64,000 nucleotides of DNA. It comes from Sagittula salina (lineage in GTDB: Bacteria > Pseudomonadota > Alphaproteobacteria > Rhodobacterales > Rhodobacteraceae). The notes under the pieces are model-generated. The model saw only the letters and a program-made list of their open reading frames with translations, searched no databases and was not told the DNA's origin. Position numbers and translations under genes: made by a program. Shown here in pieces: positions 54,980 through 63,188 of this stretch (its first letter is position 1; every line of letters begins with the position of its first letter). The stretch is taken from positions 1-64,000 of the forward strand of contig NZ_JAGISH010000013.1 of assembly GCF_017813235.1 (NCBI RefSeq), given 5' to 3'.

Positions 54980-55190
54980 CCCGTCGGACGGGTGCGGGTC
55001 AAAGGCCTGAAGGAAATCGAACAAGAAAACGGCCAGCTTCAGAGAGAGGTCTCGGATCTAATGCTCGACAAGCTGATCCTGAACGAGCGCTGGCGCCGTC
55101 ATTATCACAATCCGGCCCCAGAGCACCTTGGCTACCGTCCACCGGCGCCCGAACCACCATCCCGATGGACCAAAGGTTTATGCAATAACT
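54980..55190 (+). pseudogene. IS3-family transposase remnant (orfA and orfB ends fused by deletion)
   Basis: One frame reads RVKGLKEIEQENGQLQREVS then DLMLDKLILNERW, the leucine-zipper C-terminus of an IS3 OrfA (usual form RLKELEKEN..L, SDLTLDKLIL), and runs directly into HYHNPAPEHLGYRPPAPEPP, which is the C-terminal tail of OrfB (PHSALGYRPPAPE). About a thousand bases between the two are missing. No terminal repeats remain. Confidence 0.72.
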
Positions 55191-55236
55191 TTCAAATCGG
55201 ATGTCCGAGACGGGCAAAGCCAATGCGGGCTCGCGC

Positions 55237-55452
55237 TCAGCCCGGAGTATCGGAAGGGAGGGATCTCATCCTGACGATGTTCGCGGGAGCCTCGGGTTTT
55301 GGGTCCCTTGGGGCCCGAGATGCGTCGATCAGGTCGAGCCGCGCAAGCTCGAGTATGAGGCGCGTGCCCGGCCCGATTCGTGTCAGCCCGTTCTCCCGCG
55401 CGTAGTCCCCCATGTCGGAGAGCACTTCAATTATCCAGTCGTGGTTCGGCAT
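55237..55452 (-). CDS. Small conserved-looking protein, unknown function
   Basis: 71 residues, MPNHDWIIEVLSDMGDYAREN at the start; no known domain or membrane segment. It has GAGG seven bases before the ATG at 55452, a good Shine-Dalgarno, and resembles small roseobacter proteins that begin with (D/N)HDWIIxxLxDLxxYA. It is divergent from the RTX glycanase gene at 55731 and shares its AT-richer 278-bp gap. Function unknown; a regulatory or adaptor role is possible. Confidence 0.58.
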   Translation of the reverse strand: MPNHDWIIEVLSDMGDYARENGLTRIGPGTRLILELARLDLIDASRAPRDPKPEAPANIVRMRSLPSDTPG

Positions 55453-55730
55453 CCATATTCCTCTTCCCCGCTTTATTAGATCGCCGAAAAGTTTCGAAAA
55501 AATTAATGATGGAGTATCGTTCAGTGTTATCGGGACTATAGACTATAGGTGTGTTGAGGAAGGGCGGCCTACCCATCCCCGCCAGCCCGTAGGTTAGTGT
55601 CGCCGCAGGCCTCCAGCCGGTAAGGCAGTTTGTTAGAACCTTAACGAAACGGCCCGGATTTGCCGCAATGCGCACCCGGTAGAAGAACGTTCCCCGTGTA
55701 GTGGCTGAGGCGCTCGCACAGGAGACGACC
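55453..55730. promoter_or_regulatory. Promoter region of the RTX glycanase-like gene
   Basis: 278 bases, AT-rich compared with coding DNA. ACTATAGACTATAGG near 55536-55550 is a short direct repeat of ACTATAG that could be a promoter or operator part. AGGAGA lies six bases before the ATG at 55731. Confidence 0.5.
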
Positions 55731-57902
55731 ATGCCGCATTACGACGTATCGCTGACCGATCTGCAATCCACCGGCCGCCACGTGCAGGATGACCATTTCG
55801 CCGCGAACGCCCTGCAGGCCGTCAACATCGACGAACATGGCCACGCGGGCCCCACCGACGGCTTCCAGTCCGCGATCGAGACGCTGGATATCAACCATAT
55901 CCGCTATCCCGGCGGCGCCACCGAGAATGTCATCGACATCACCCGCCTGCAGAACGGACAGGTCCGCGACGAGGTCGCCCGCGTGCTCGACTGGGCGCGC
56001 ACCGGCGGCACCGACGGCGGCCCGGTCAAGGTTACGCTGGTGCTGCCGACCAAGACCGATATCCCCCCGAAACAGGTGCAGGCCTTCATGGAGAAGGTGC
56101 TGACCGACTACGGCGATGTCATCGAGTCGCTGGAGATCGGCAACGAATACTCCATCGGGCGCTACGTGGCGGGGGCCGACCGCAGCGCGCACCCGGAGGA
56201 CAATCCCGACGGCGACTTCGTCTCCTCCATGTCGGAGGAGGAATACGGCATCGCCGCCAACCGGGTGATCAACGCCTCGCTCGACGCCATGGCGGCGGTG
56301 CAGGCGCGCGGCATCGATGCCGACCCGAAGATCCTCGTCCAGATCGGCGAACCGCAGGGGCCGGGGAGCAGCTTCAAGGGCACGGGCACCTTCGAGGATG
56401 CCAGCCGCGCCATCCTCGCGGAACTCGACCAGCGCGCGCTCGATGCCATCGACGGCGGCGTGGCGCATTACTACTACAATCAGGATCATTCGGACGGTCA
56501 GGCCTTTGAACACAGCTGGCAGGAGCACCGCAGCCTCGACTACCGGAGCGACAATTTCAGCGATCTGCTGGGCCGGGACGTCGATCTCTACATCACCGAA
56601 TGGAACGTGCTGGCCAGCAACTACGAGCAGCTGGGCGCCGCCAGCACCGGCATCCTGCTGGAGATGTTCGAATTCATGGTGCAGGCGGGGGTGCAAGATG
56701 CCTTTGTCTGGCCGCTGCAGCACCGCACCGGGTCCAATATCGCGGGCAACCGGCAGGTGGACGAGATCGAGCTGACCATCGGCGGCACCGCCTTCCAGAT
56801 GATGTCCGAGAGCCTGCGCCCCCAGGAAAGCGAGACCGGCCGCGTGACGGAGTTCGAGAGCATCGCCTCCGACAGCACCGGCAGCGGCGGCAAGGTCGAG
56901 GTCAACGTCTTCAGCAGCGACTACCAGGACGTGCTCTTCGTCAGCCTGCGCGATCTCGACCGCGCCACCGTCGACCTGAACATCCAGCCCTTTCTGGACG
57001 ACGCGCTGTCGGTCACGGTGGATCAGGTGACGATCGACACCAGCACCGCCGACGGGCTGTCGGACATGGCGGACGAGGCGGGGCTGAACCGCATCGGGCG
57101 CCGCGTCATCGACCGGGAGGAGGCCGATCAGCTGCGCACGCTGGCCTTCTTCGAGGAGGGCAACAAGAACCACCTGCGCGAGATGGCCAACGGCACCTTC
57201 CAGACCTACCTGCCGACCTTCGACAGCATCCTGCCGCTGGTCGCCAACCCGCGCGGCGTGGAGGATTACTACTTTGCCACGGAAACCGACGTGGATGCGC
57301 TGATCACCCGGCTGGAGGGCGACTTTCTGGGCGCGGGCGTCGTCGGGCTGACCATGATGCCCTACGACATGGTGCGCATCGTGATCGACCACAGCGTCGA
57401 GCAGCGCGGCACGGCGGGCGACGACCTGCTGCTGGGCGGCACCGGGGCGGACGCGCTGATCGGCGCCTTCGGCAACGACATCCTGCGCGGCGGGGAGGCG
57501 AACGACACGCTGAAGGGCGGCTACGGCGACGACCTGCTCGATGGCGGCGAGGGCGAGGACTACCTCGTGGCGGGGGATGGCGCGGATACGCTGCTGGGCG
57601 GCGCGGGCGATGACGTCTTCGTGCTGACCACGGGTGCGGCGACGGTGGACGGCGGCGACGGCCACGATGTGGTGCGGCTGGACATGGCCTCCGACGCGGT
57701 TGAGTATGGCTTCCTCGACGGGCGGTTCGTCATCCTGACCGATACCGGCATCGTGGAGGTCCGCGACGTGGAGCGGTTGCAGTTCGACGATGGCGGCATG
57801 GCGCCGGATGACGCGCTGGTGACGGTGATGCTCTCGGCAGAGGCGGAGAGTTCGGAGTCCGCTGCCGCTGCCGCCGCCGAACCGGAGGGGCTGATGGGGT
57901 AA
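55731..57902 (+). CDS. Secreted RTX protein with glycoside-hydrolase-like TIM-barrel domain
   Basis: 723 residues. The first ~400 resemble a clan GH-A TIM barrel: IESLEIGNEYSIG with Asn138-Glu139 as acid/base and DLYITEWNVLAS with Glu290 as nucleophile, spaced 151 residues. Residues about 560-635 are RTX Ca-binding repeats (GTAGDDLLLGGTGADALIG, GGEANDTLKGGYGDDLLDG, GGAGDDVFVL), and the acidic Ala/Glu tail lacks a signal peptide, so export should use a type I system. Start ATG 55731 has AGGAGA upstream; an earlier one (55701) is unlikely. It may trim or degrade the exopolysaccharide. Family assignment within GH-A is open. Confidence 0.82.
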   Translation: MPHYDVSLTDLQSTGRHVQDDHFAANALQAVNIDEHGHAGPTDGFQSAIETLDINHIRYPGGATENVIDITRLQNGQVRDEVARVLDWARTGGTDGGPVKVTLVLPTKTDIPPKQVQAFMEKVLTDYGDVIESLEIGNEYSIGRYVAGADRSAHPEDNPDGDFVSSMSEEEYGIAANRVINASLDAMAAVQARGIDADPKILVQIGEPQGPGSSFKGTGTFEDASRAILAELDQRALDAIDGGVAHYYYNQDHSDGQAFEHSWQEHRSLDYRSDNFSDLLGRDVDLYITEWNVLASNYEQLGAASTGILLEMFEFMVQAGVQDAFVWPLQHRTGSNIAGNRQVDEIELTIGGTAFQMMSESLRPQESETGRVTEFESIASDSTGSGGKVEVNVFSSDYQDVLFVSLRDLDRATVDLNIQPFLDDALSVTVDQVTIDTSTADGLSDMADEAGLNRIGRRVIDREEADQLRTLAFFEEGNKNHLREMANGTFQTYLPTFDSILPLVANPRGVEDYYFATETDVDALITRLEGDFLGAGVVGLTMMPYDMVRIVIDHSVEQRGTAGDDLLLGGTGADALIGAFGNDILRGGEANDTLKGGYGDDLLDGGEGEDYLVAGDGADTLLGGAGDDVFVLTTGAATVDGGDGHDVVRLDMASDAVEYGFLDGRFVILTDTGIVEVRDVERLQFDDGGMAPDDALVTVMLSAEAESSESAAAAAAEPEGLMG

Positions 57903-57958
57903 GCGGGGCCGAAGACCCCCGCCCCTTGGGGCCGAAGGGTCCCTGCCCGCCAAACCCG

Positions 57959-58795
57959 TCACAATTCCAGCAGCATCTTGTGGTCGCGCCGGAGCAGCAT
58001 CAGCCCGGCCACCAGCGTGCCCAGTCCCAGCGCCAGCACATAGATCTCCGACACATAGGGCGCGCTGTAGGTCGGGTAGAAGCCGCGCCGCACGAGGCCG
58101 ATCACATGCACCAGCGGGTTGAACCACAGCCAGTCCCGGTAGGGTTCGGGGATGCTGTCGAACAGGAAGAAGATGCAGGAGACCAGAAACAGCGGCCGCA
58201 TGGCGATGGACCAGATCCGCTGGTAGATCGGGAACCGCACCGTCAGGTAGCTGTTCAGCGTGCCCACCCCCAGCGTCAGCAGTCCCACCAGTGCGTAGGC
58301 GGTGACGATGGTGCCGCCGTCGGGTCTCACCCGCGTTTCGAACACCGCCATGATCCCGCCCAGCACGATGTAGCCGACCAGCACCTGCACCATGAGGTTC
58401 AGCGCGAACCGCGCCGCGATGGCATCGACAAAGGTCACCCGCGGGTAGACCAGCAGCGGGCGGGAGTAGTTCAGCGCCTGCGACAGCTTCCCCGTGATGT
58501 CGGTGAACAGGATGAAGGGCAGCATCCCCGTGGCGTAGAACATGGCAAAGTTCTTCCCCAGCGAGGGCGCGTGAAAGCTGATGGAGAAGACCGCCGTCAA
58601 AAGCGCGATGCCCGCCACCGGCTCCAGCACGGCCCAGAGATAGCCGCCCGGTGACCGCCCGTAGGTGGTGGACATCTCCCGCAGCATCAGCGCCGCCACC
58701 GCGCGCAGCGTCACCAGACGCGGCAGTGGCCTGCGGCGGCGCAAGGGGGGCCCTTTCGGGGCGAGAGGGGCAGGCATGCGGATCCACTCCGTCAT
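57959..58795 (-). CDS. kpsM: Capsule polysaccharide ABC transporter permease, KpsM-like
   Basis: 278 residues from ATG 58795 (GGAG nine bases upstream); longer upstream frames are unlikely. Six membrane spans are visible, e.g. WAVLEPVAGIALLTAVFSI, LNLMVQVLVGYIVLGGIM, TAYALVGLLTLGVGTLN and ALGLGTLVAGLMLL. The sequence YGRSPGGYLWAVLEP and FFLFDSIPEPYRDWLWFNPL are typical of KpsM/CtrC-type ABC-2 permeases. It works with KpsT at 60318 and KpsE at 58861 to export Kdo-linked capsule. It is divergent from kpsE, an unusual arrangement. Confidence 0.92.
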   Translation of the reverse strand: MTEWIRMPAPLAPKGPPLRRRRPLPRLVTLRAVAALMLREMSTTYGRSPGGYLWAVLEPVAGIALLTAVFSISFHAPSLGKNFAMFYATGMLPFILFTDITGKLSQALNYSRPLLVYPRVTFVDAIAARFALNLMVQVLVGYIVLGGIMAVFETRVRPDGGTIVTAYALVGLLTLGVGTLNSYLTVRFPIYQRIWSIAMRPLFLVSCIFFLFDSIPEPYRDWLWFNPLVHVIGLVRRGFYPTYSAPYVSEIYVLALGLGTLVAGLMLLRRDHKMLLEL

Positions 58796-58860
58796 CTGGG
58801 GCGCTCCGAAGGGGGCGTCCCCTTTGTGACGCGTAAAGCTTTCATAGAGGTTTATCGGCC

Positions 58861-60288
58861 ATGCTCCGATCCGCGTCGGACAACAGCGGAAGACATGCCT
58901 TGAGCCAGGTGAAGAAGATCCCAACCCCGCCGGATCAGCCAAAGGGCCAGGCCCCCTCCCCCTCGCCGGTTGCGACCGCCGAAACCGCGCTGCAATCGCT
59001 GGAGCCGCGCGCCCAGCCCGGCACCCGCATCACGCCCGTTCAGCCTCATCCCCAGCCCCACCACCCGCCGCCCCATCAGCCGCGCCCCGCCGCGCGCCCG
59101 ATGCGGGCGCAGCCCACCGCCGGGGCGGCGCGGCTCAGACGGCGGCACTGGGCGCTGCTGTGCAGCTTCGCCTTCGGCGTGCTGCTTCCGGCGGCGCTGG
59201 TGGGGCTTTACCTCTTGACGCGGGCGGCGGATCAGTATGCCTCCACCGTGGCCTTCTCCGTCCGTACGGAGAAGGCGAACCCGGCGGTGGAACTGCTGGG
59301 CGGGATCACCGCGCTGTCGGGATCGTCGTCGTCCTCGGATACCGACATCCTCCACGAATACCTGCAAAGCCAGAAGATCGTCGCCGACATCGACGCCCAG
59401 ATCGACCTGCGCGCCATGTGGTCCGGGCCCTACGACCGCGACCCGTGGTTCGCCTTCGACCAATCCGGCACGATCGAGGATCTGGTGGAGCAATGGGCCC
59501 GCATGGTGCGTCTCTCCTACGACGATGGCGCCGGGCTGATCGAGGTGCGCGTGCTGGCGTTTACACCGCAGGACGCGCAGACCATCGCGCAGGCGCTCTT
59601 TGACCACTCCAGCCGGATGATCAACGAACTCTCGGATATCGCGCGCGAGGATGCCATTCGCTACGCCCGCGCCGACCTAGACGAGGCGCAGGCCCGGCTG
59701 TCGACGGCACGCGCGGCGGTGACGCGCTTTCGCAATGAAAACCAGATGGTCGATCCGGCCGCCGACCTCGAAAGCCAGGCGGGGCTGCTGGGGTCGCTGC
59801 AGCAGCAACTGGCGAACCTGCTGGTGGAATACGACCTGCTGGCGATCCGCACGCGCAAGGACGACCCCCGCCTGCGTCAGGCTGAGGCCCGGATCACGGT
59901 GGTGCGCAACCGTATCGAGGAGGAGCGCCGCAAGCTCGGGCTGGCGGGCACGGGTGAGGCGGAGACCGTGCCGGACGATGGCAGCCCGGATGGCGGTCCC
60001 GGTCGAAGCAAGGGCCCCTATGCCACGCTTTACGGCGAATACGAACGGCTGGTGGTCGACCGCGAATTCGCGGAGGCAAGCTATACCGCGGCCCGTGCCG
60101 GCTTCGACGCCGCCCGCGCTGAGGCCCGCCGTCAGAGCCGCTACCTCGCCGCCTACGTCCGGCCCACGCTGGCGCAAAGCGCGCGCTTCCCCGAACGCGG
60201 CGTGCTGATGGGGTTGGCAAGCCTGCTGATCCTGCTGGTCTGGGGGACGCTGATCCTCGTGCTCTATGCGCTGCGGGACCGGCGGTAG
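58861..60288 (+). CDS. kpsE: Capsule export inner-membrane protein, KpsE/CtrB/BexC-like
   Basis: 475 residues. After a Pro/Gln-rich cytoplasmic N-terminus (about 1-95) comes one span (LLCSFAFGVLLPAALVGLYLL), a periplasmic domain STVAFSVRTEKANPAVELLG, then a long coiled coil (about 255-400, e.g. RADLDEAQARLSTARAAVTR) and a C-terminal span LASLLILLVWGTLILVLYAL. This is the PCP-3 topology of KpsE-type adaptors bridging KpsMT to the outer-membrane channel. The long proline-rich tail is unusual for the family. kpsT follows 29 bases later. Confidence 0.9.
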   Translation: MLRSASDNSGRHALSQVKKIPTPPDQPKGQAPSPSPVATAETALQSLEPRAQPGTRITPVQPHPQPHHPPPHQPRPAARPMRAQPTAGAARLRRRHWALLCSFAFGVLLPAALVGLYLLTRAADQYASTVAFSVRTEKANPAVELLGGITALSGSSSSSDTDILHEYLQSQKIVADIDAQIDLRAMWSGPYDRDPWFAFDQSGTIEDLVEQWARMVRLSYDDGAGLIEVRVLAFTPQDAQTIAQALFDHSSRMINELSDIAREDAIRYARADLDEAQARLSTARAAVTRFRNENQMVDPAADLESQAGLLGSLQQQLANLLVEYDLLAIRTRKDDPRLRQAEARITVVRNRIEEERRKLGLAGTGEAETVPDDGSPDGGPGRSKGPYATLYGEYERLVVDREFAEASYTAARAGFDAARAEARRQSRYLAAYVRPTLAQSARFPERGVLMGLASLLILLVWGTLILVLYALRDRR

Positions 60289-60317
60289 AGGCCGGTAGCC
60301 GCTGGAAGGAATGAGCC

Positions 60318-60986
60318 GTGATCCGCTTCGAGAACGTCACCAAGCGCTACGTCACCGACGGCAAGGTGAAGACCGTGGTCGAGGGCCTCGACCTCGACCT
60401 GCCGACGGGACGGTCGGTGGCGCTGCTTGGCCGCAATGGCGCGGGAAAGTCGACGCTGCTGCGGATGGTTTCGGGCGCCACCCTGCCCACCGAGGGGCGC
60501 ATCGTCACCCGCGGCCTCGTGTCCTGGCCCGTGGGCTTCGCCGGCAGCTTTCACCCCGATCTCACGGGGGCGCAGAACTGCCGCTTCATCGCGCGCATCT
60601 ACGGCGTGGATACCGAGGAACTGGCCGACTTCGTCGAGGAGTTCGCGGGCATCGGCATGCACTTCCGCCTGCCGATCCGCACCTATTCGTCGGGCATGCG
60701 CTCGCGGCTGGCTTTCGGTGTCTCCATGGGCATCCGCTTCGACACCTACCTCGTGGACGAGATCACCGCCGTGGGTGACGCGGCCTTTCGCGAACGCTCC
60801 GACGCGCTCTTTGCCACGCGACTGGAAACCGCAGGCGCCGTGGTCTGCAGCCACGCCATGCCGCAACTGCGCAGGCTCTGCGACTGCGGCATCGTGCTGG
60901 AACTCGGCCGGGCGTATTTCCACGACGATGTGGAGGACGCCATCGCCCATCACCGAGAGATCATGGCCCGGCTCGCCGCTGCCTGA
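60318..60986 (+). CDS. kpsT: Capsule polysaccharide ABC transporter ATP-binding protein, KpsT-like
   Basis: 222 residues. Walker A GRNGAGKST near residue 38, ABC signature YSSGMRSRLAFGVSMGI near 118, Walker B TYLVDEITAVGD near 137 (LVDE) and a switch histidine in CSHAMPQL. It powers export with KpsM. The GTG at 60318 is used, as the frame begins with (V)IRFENVTKRY. Downstream come two GTTTCGCGCGCGAAAC palindromes and half of an intergenic repeat. Confidence 0.94.
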   Translation: MIRFENVTKRYVTDGKVKTVVEGLDLDLPTGRSVALLGRNGAGKSTLLRMVSGATLPTEGRIVTRGLVSWPVGFAGSFHPDLTGAQNCRFIARIYGVDTEELADFVEEFAGIGMHFRLPIRTYSSGMRSRLAFGVSMGIRFDTYLVDEITAVGDAAFRERSDALFATRLETAGAVVCSHAMPQLRRLCDCGIVLELGRAYFHDDVEDAIAHHREIMARLAAA

Positions 60987-61003
60987 AACGACTCTGTCCC
61001 GGC

Positions 61004-61019
61004 GTTTCGCGCGCGAAAC
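61004..61019. repeat. GTTTCGCGCGCGAAAC palindrome
   Basis: Perfect 16-base palindrome 17 bases after the kpsT stop. A second copy lies at 61128-61143. Confidence 0.85.
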
Positions 61020-61035
61020 CTGTCTGCGCCCCTGG

Positions 61036-61090
61036 AGAAGGACGCGCAGCCCTGCCGCTTCTCCTTGGACAAATACCTCCGGCGGGATCG
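61036..61090. repeat. Partial intergenic repeat, copy D
   Basis: GGAGAAGGACGCGC faces GCTTCTCCTTGGACAAATACC, then CTCCGGCGG, resembling the right half of copies A-C. Only one good arm is present. Confidence 0.5.
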
Positions 61091-61127
61091 CGGCACGCGC
61101 GGGGGCAGCGCCCCTATCCCTCGCGTG

Positions 61128-61143
61128 GTTTCGCGCGCGAAAC
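61128..61143. repeat. GTTTCGCGCGCGAAAC palindrome
   Basis: Perfect palindrome directly before the GT2 stop at 61149 (minus strand), in the convergent gap with kpsT. It could contribute to termination of both transcripts. Confidence 0.85.
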
Positions 61144-61148
61144 AGTCT

Positions 61149-62084
61149 CTATACACGCCCCAAAGCGGCCGCGAGCCAGAGCGCGGCGTCGGCAGGCGCG
61201 TGCCTGCGCGACACGCCCAGCCGCGCCAGCCGCGCGGCCCGGGCGGGGCCGGCGCGCGGCGCGCGGTCCAGGTCCGACAGAAGCGCGTGCGCCTCCCGCA
61301 TCAGCCAGGGCGCGGCCCGGGCGAGGGCCGTGCGGTTGGCGGCCTGCAGGCGCGGGCCTTCGGGTCCCAGCACGCGGGCAAGGCGGGAGAGCCGTGCCAG
61401 CACCCCGCGCGGGGCGCCCAGAACGTTGCCTGTGTGCTGGCGGTAGTCCAGCACCACCGCCGGATCGCAGATCACCGTGCCGCCGCAGGCGGTGACCAGC
61501 AGGTAGAGCCACCAGTCGTGGAAGGGCACATCAACGGCCCCCACCGCGCGCACCAGCGCCAGCGCCGCCGGGTTGAGCACGGCGGCATGCCCCGACACCC
61601 GGTTTTCCACCAGTGCGTTGCCAAAACTGGCCGCGCCGTGGTGTTGCCGCGACCAGCCCAGCGGACGGCCATCGGCGGTGACATGGCGGCTGCGGGCACT
61701 GTAGACGGCGGGGGCAAGGGGCGCGCAGGACGCCATTTCGAGGCGAAACAGAGCCTGTTTCAGCTTCTCCGGATACCAGATGTCGTCCTGATCGCTGAGC
61801 GCCACGGGCGCATCCAGCGTGCCCTCCGGCAGGTCGGACGCGCAGAGCAGATCGAGGAAATGCGCCGCCGCCCCCCGGCAGGGGCCTGCGCGCAGGGTGA
61901 CGCGGGCCGGGTTTCGCGCGCGAAACGCCGCAAGGATTTCAGGCGTCGCATCGCGCGACCCGTCGTCCGAGGCCACGAGGTGCCAGTCCACGCCCTCCTG
62001 CGCCGCGATTGAGGCAAGCTGCGCCTCCAGATGCGCCGCGCCCTCGTGGCAGGCCATCAGGATGGTGACGCGGGGCAGGGGCAT
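61149..62084 (-). CDS. Glycosyltransferase family 2
   Basis: 311 residues from ATG 62084; the upstream frame is open but unlikely. The GT-A signature VTILMACHEGAAHLEAQLAS and HLVASDDGSRD (DDGS-type acidic motif) lie in the first 50 residues; ALSDQDDIWYPEKL near 90 is the DxD (QDD) site typical of rhamnosyl-type GT2 enzymes (WbbL/RfbF-like). Two GTTTCGCGCGCGAAAC-related motifs (61911) and AAACAGAGCCTGTTT (61746) fall inside its coding sequence. It probably adds a deoxyhexose to the capsule. Confidence 0.88.
   Translation of the reverse strand: MPLPRVTILMACHEGAAHLEAQLASIAAQEGVDWHLVASDDGSRDATPEILAAFRARNPARVTLRAGPCRGAAAHFLDLLCASDLPEGTLDAPVALSDQDDIWYPEKLKQALFRLEMASCAPLAPAVYSARSRHVTADGRPLGWSRQHHGAASFGNALVENRVSGHAAVLNPAALALVRAVGAVDVPFHDWWLYLLVTACGGTVICDPAVVLDYRQHTGNVLGAPRGVLARLSRLARVLGPEGPRLQAANRTALARAAPWLMREAHALLSDLDRAPRAGPARAARLARLGVSRRHAPADAALWLAAALGRV
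61911..61926. repeat. GTTTCGCGCGCGAAAC palindrome inside the GT2 gene
   Basis: Perfect palindrome within the coding sequence, read as part of the FRARN codons on the minus strand. A further copy lies in the coding sequence at 40859-40874 (FARET). Confidence 0.85.
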
Positions 62085-62258
62085 CGGGCGACTCCGGGGC
62101 GGGTTCTGGGAGAGTTCTGGGCGGGGCTGGAAAGCACTGGGCCGATCCTCCGCCTGAAAGGTAAAATTCCCGACAATCTCCGCTTTGCCGCCGCAGCCCC
62201 CGGCGCGGGGGCGACGCATCCTCCTGAGACGTATCCGGCCGAGACTTCCCGCCTTCGC

Positions 62259-62902
62259 GGGCCGGACGCGCGCGCCGCCGAAATCGGAGAACCGGGGGAC
62301 GATCTGCTGGCGGGCGGCGCCATGGGCGACACCATACCGGGGCAGAGCGGGCGGACGTTCTGTCGGGCGATGCGGGCGACGACCTGATCGTGGCGGAGAC
62401 GGCAGATCCCGGTTTCGACGCCGCTGCGGGCCAGGTGGTCGGCTGTTTCAGGCGACGCTGGGGCGGCAACCGGCGCTCGAGACATGGCTGGGTACCATGG
62501 ACAACGGCATGACGCGCGCCTAGGTGGTCGAGCGGTTCGCGAATACCGCGGAATTCGTGAACCTGACCCATGACGGCATGGTCGGCTTCATGCGCGGACA
62601 GGGGGGACGACACGCTGACCGGCGGGGCGGGCAACGATACGCTGTTCGGCGGCGCGCGGGCCGATACCTTCATCTTCGACGCGACGCAGGCGGGGACAGA
62701 CCATGTGGTCGGGCTGGAGGCCTGGGATCAGGCGGTGATCGAGAACGCGCCTTGGAGCGATATCTCCGAGATCATGGCGATGCTGGTGCAGGAGGGCCAT
62801 GATGTGGTGCTGGATCTGGGCGCCGCTCAGAGGTCTGGTAAGATCGTCTTCGACAACACGTACCTGCACGAGATCCGCTCCGACCTTTTCCTGTTGGAAT
62901 AG
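62259..62902 (+). pseudogene. RTX/DUF4214 protein remnant with several frameshifts and a stop
   Basis: Joined frames read GEPGDDLLAGGAMGDTI and SGDAGDDLIVAE (RTX repeats), AAGQVV..LFQATLGRQPALETW ... VVERFANTAEFVNL, a DUF4214 domain broken by a TAG at 62521, then GDDTLTGGAGNDTLFGG (RTX) and a C-terminal FIFDATQAGTDHVVGLEAW..., ending in RSDLFLLE at 62902, a typical type I secretion tail. At least two frameshifts are needed (near 62340 and 62600). It is the broken relative of the domains found in the beta-helix and CAP proteins. Confidence 0.75.
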
Positions 62903-62976
62903 GCATCTTTGGGTGAGTGAGAGACTGTTTTGGCGGCAGCGGACAAGGAATTCCGATCCGCCTGACCGGTCGGGAT

Positions 62977-63012
62977 CGTGAGTATTTCCACTAACGTGAG
63001 TATTTCCACTAA
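62977..63012 (+). repeat. Tandem 18-bp direct repeat
   Basis: CGTGAGTATTTCCACTAA occurs twice in succession (62977-62994 and 62995-63012), without a mismatch, between the RTX pseudogene and the CAP-RTX gene. It looks like a double operator site. Confidence 0.85.
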
Positions 63013-63172
63013 GAAGACGCTGGGGGCGCGACGGGAGCATCGTTGGGGCATCGTGAATAGGGACCGGTGCAGGGTGCGCGACCCGGGCTTCTTTGCTTCG
63101 TAAATACTCCCGCCGGAGGCATCCGCCCTTTCTCCTAGCGAAGAAAGGCGATTTTGCGCTTAAACAGAGCCT

Positions 63173-63188
63173 GTTTCGCGCGCGAAAC
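63173..63188. repeat. GTTTCGCGCGCGAAAC palindrome
   Basis: Perfect palindrome adjoining AAACAGAGCCTGTTT (63162-63176), the two sharing GTTT. Located 170 bases before the CAP-RTX start. Confidence 0.85.

Noticed and set aside
54397..55002. Minus-strand frame of about 200 residues over the IS3/ST remnants
   Set aside because: Arg/Pro/Ala-rich shadow composition; overlaps degraded plus-strand features and the better-supported small membrane protein.
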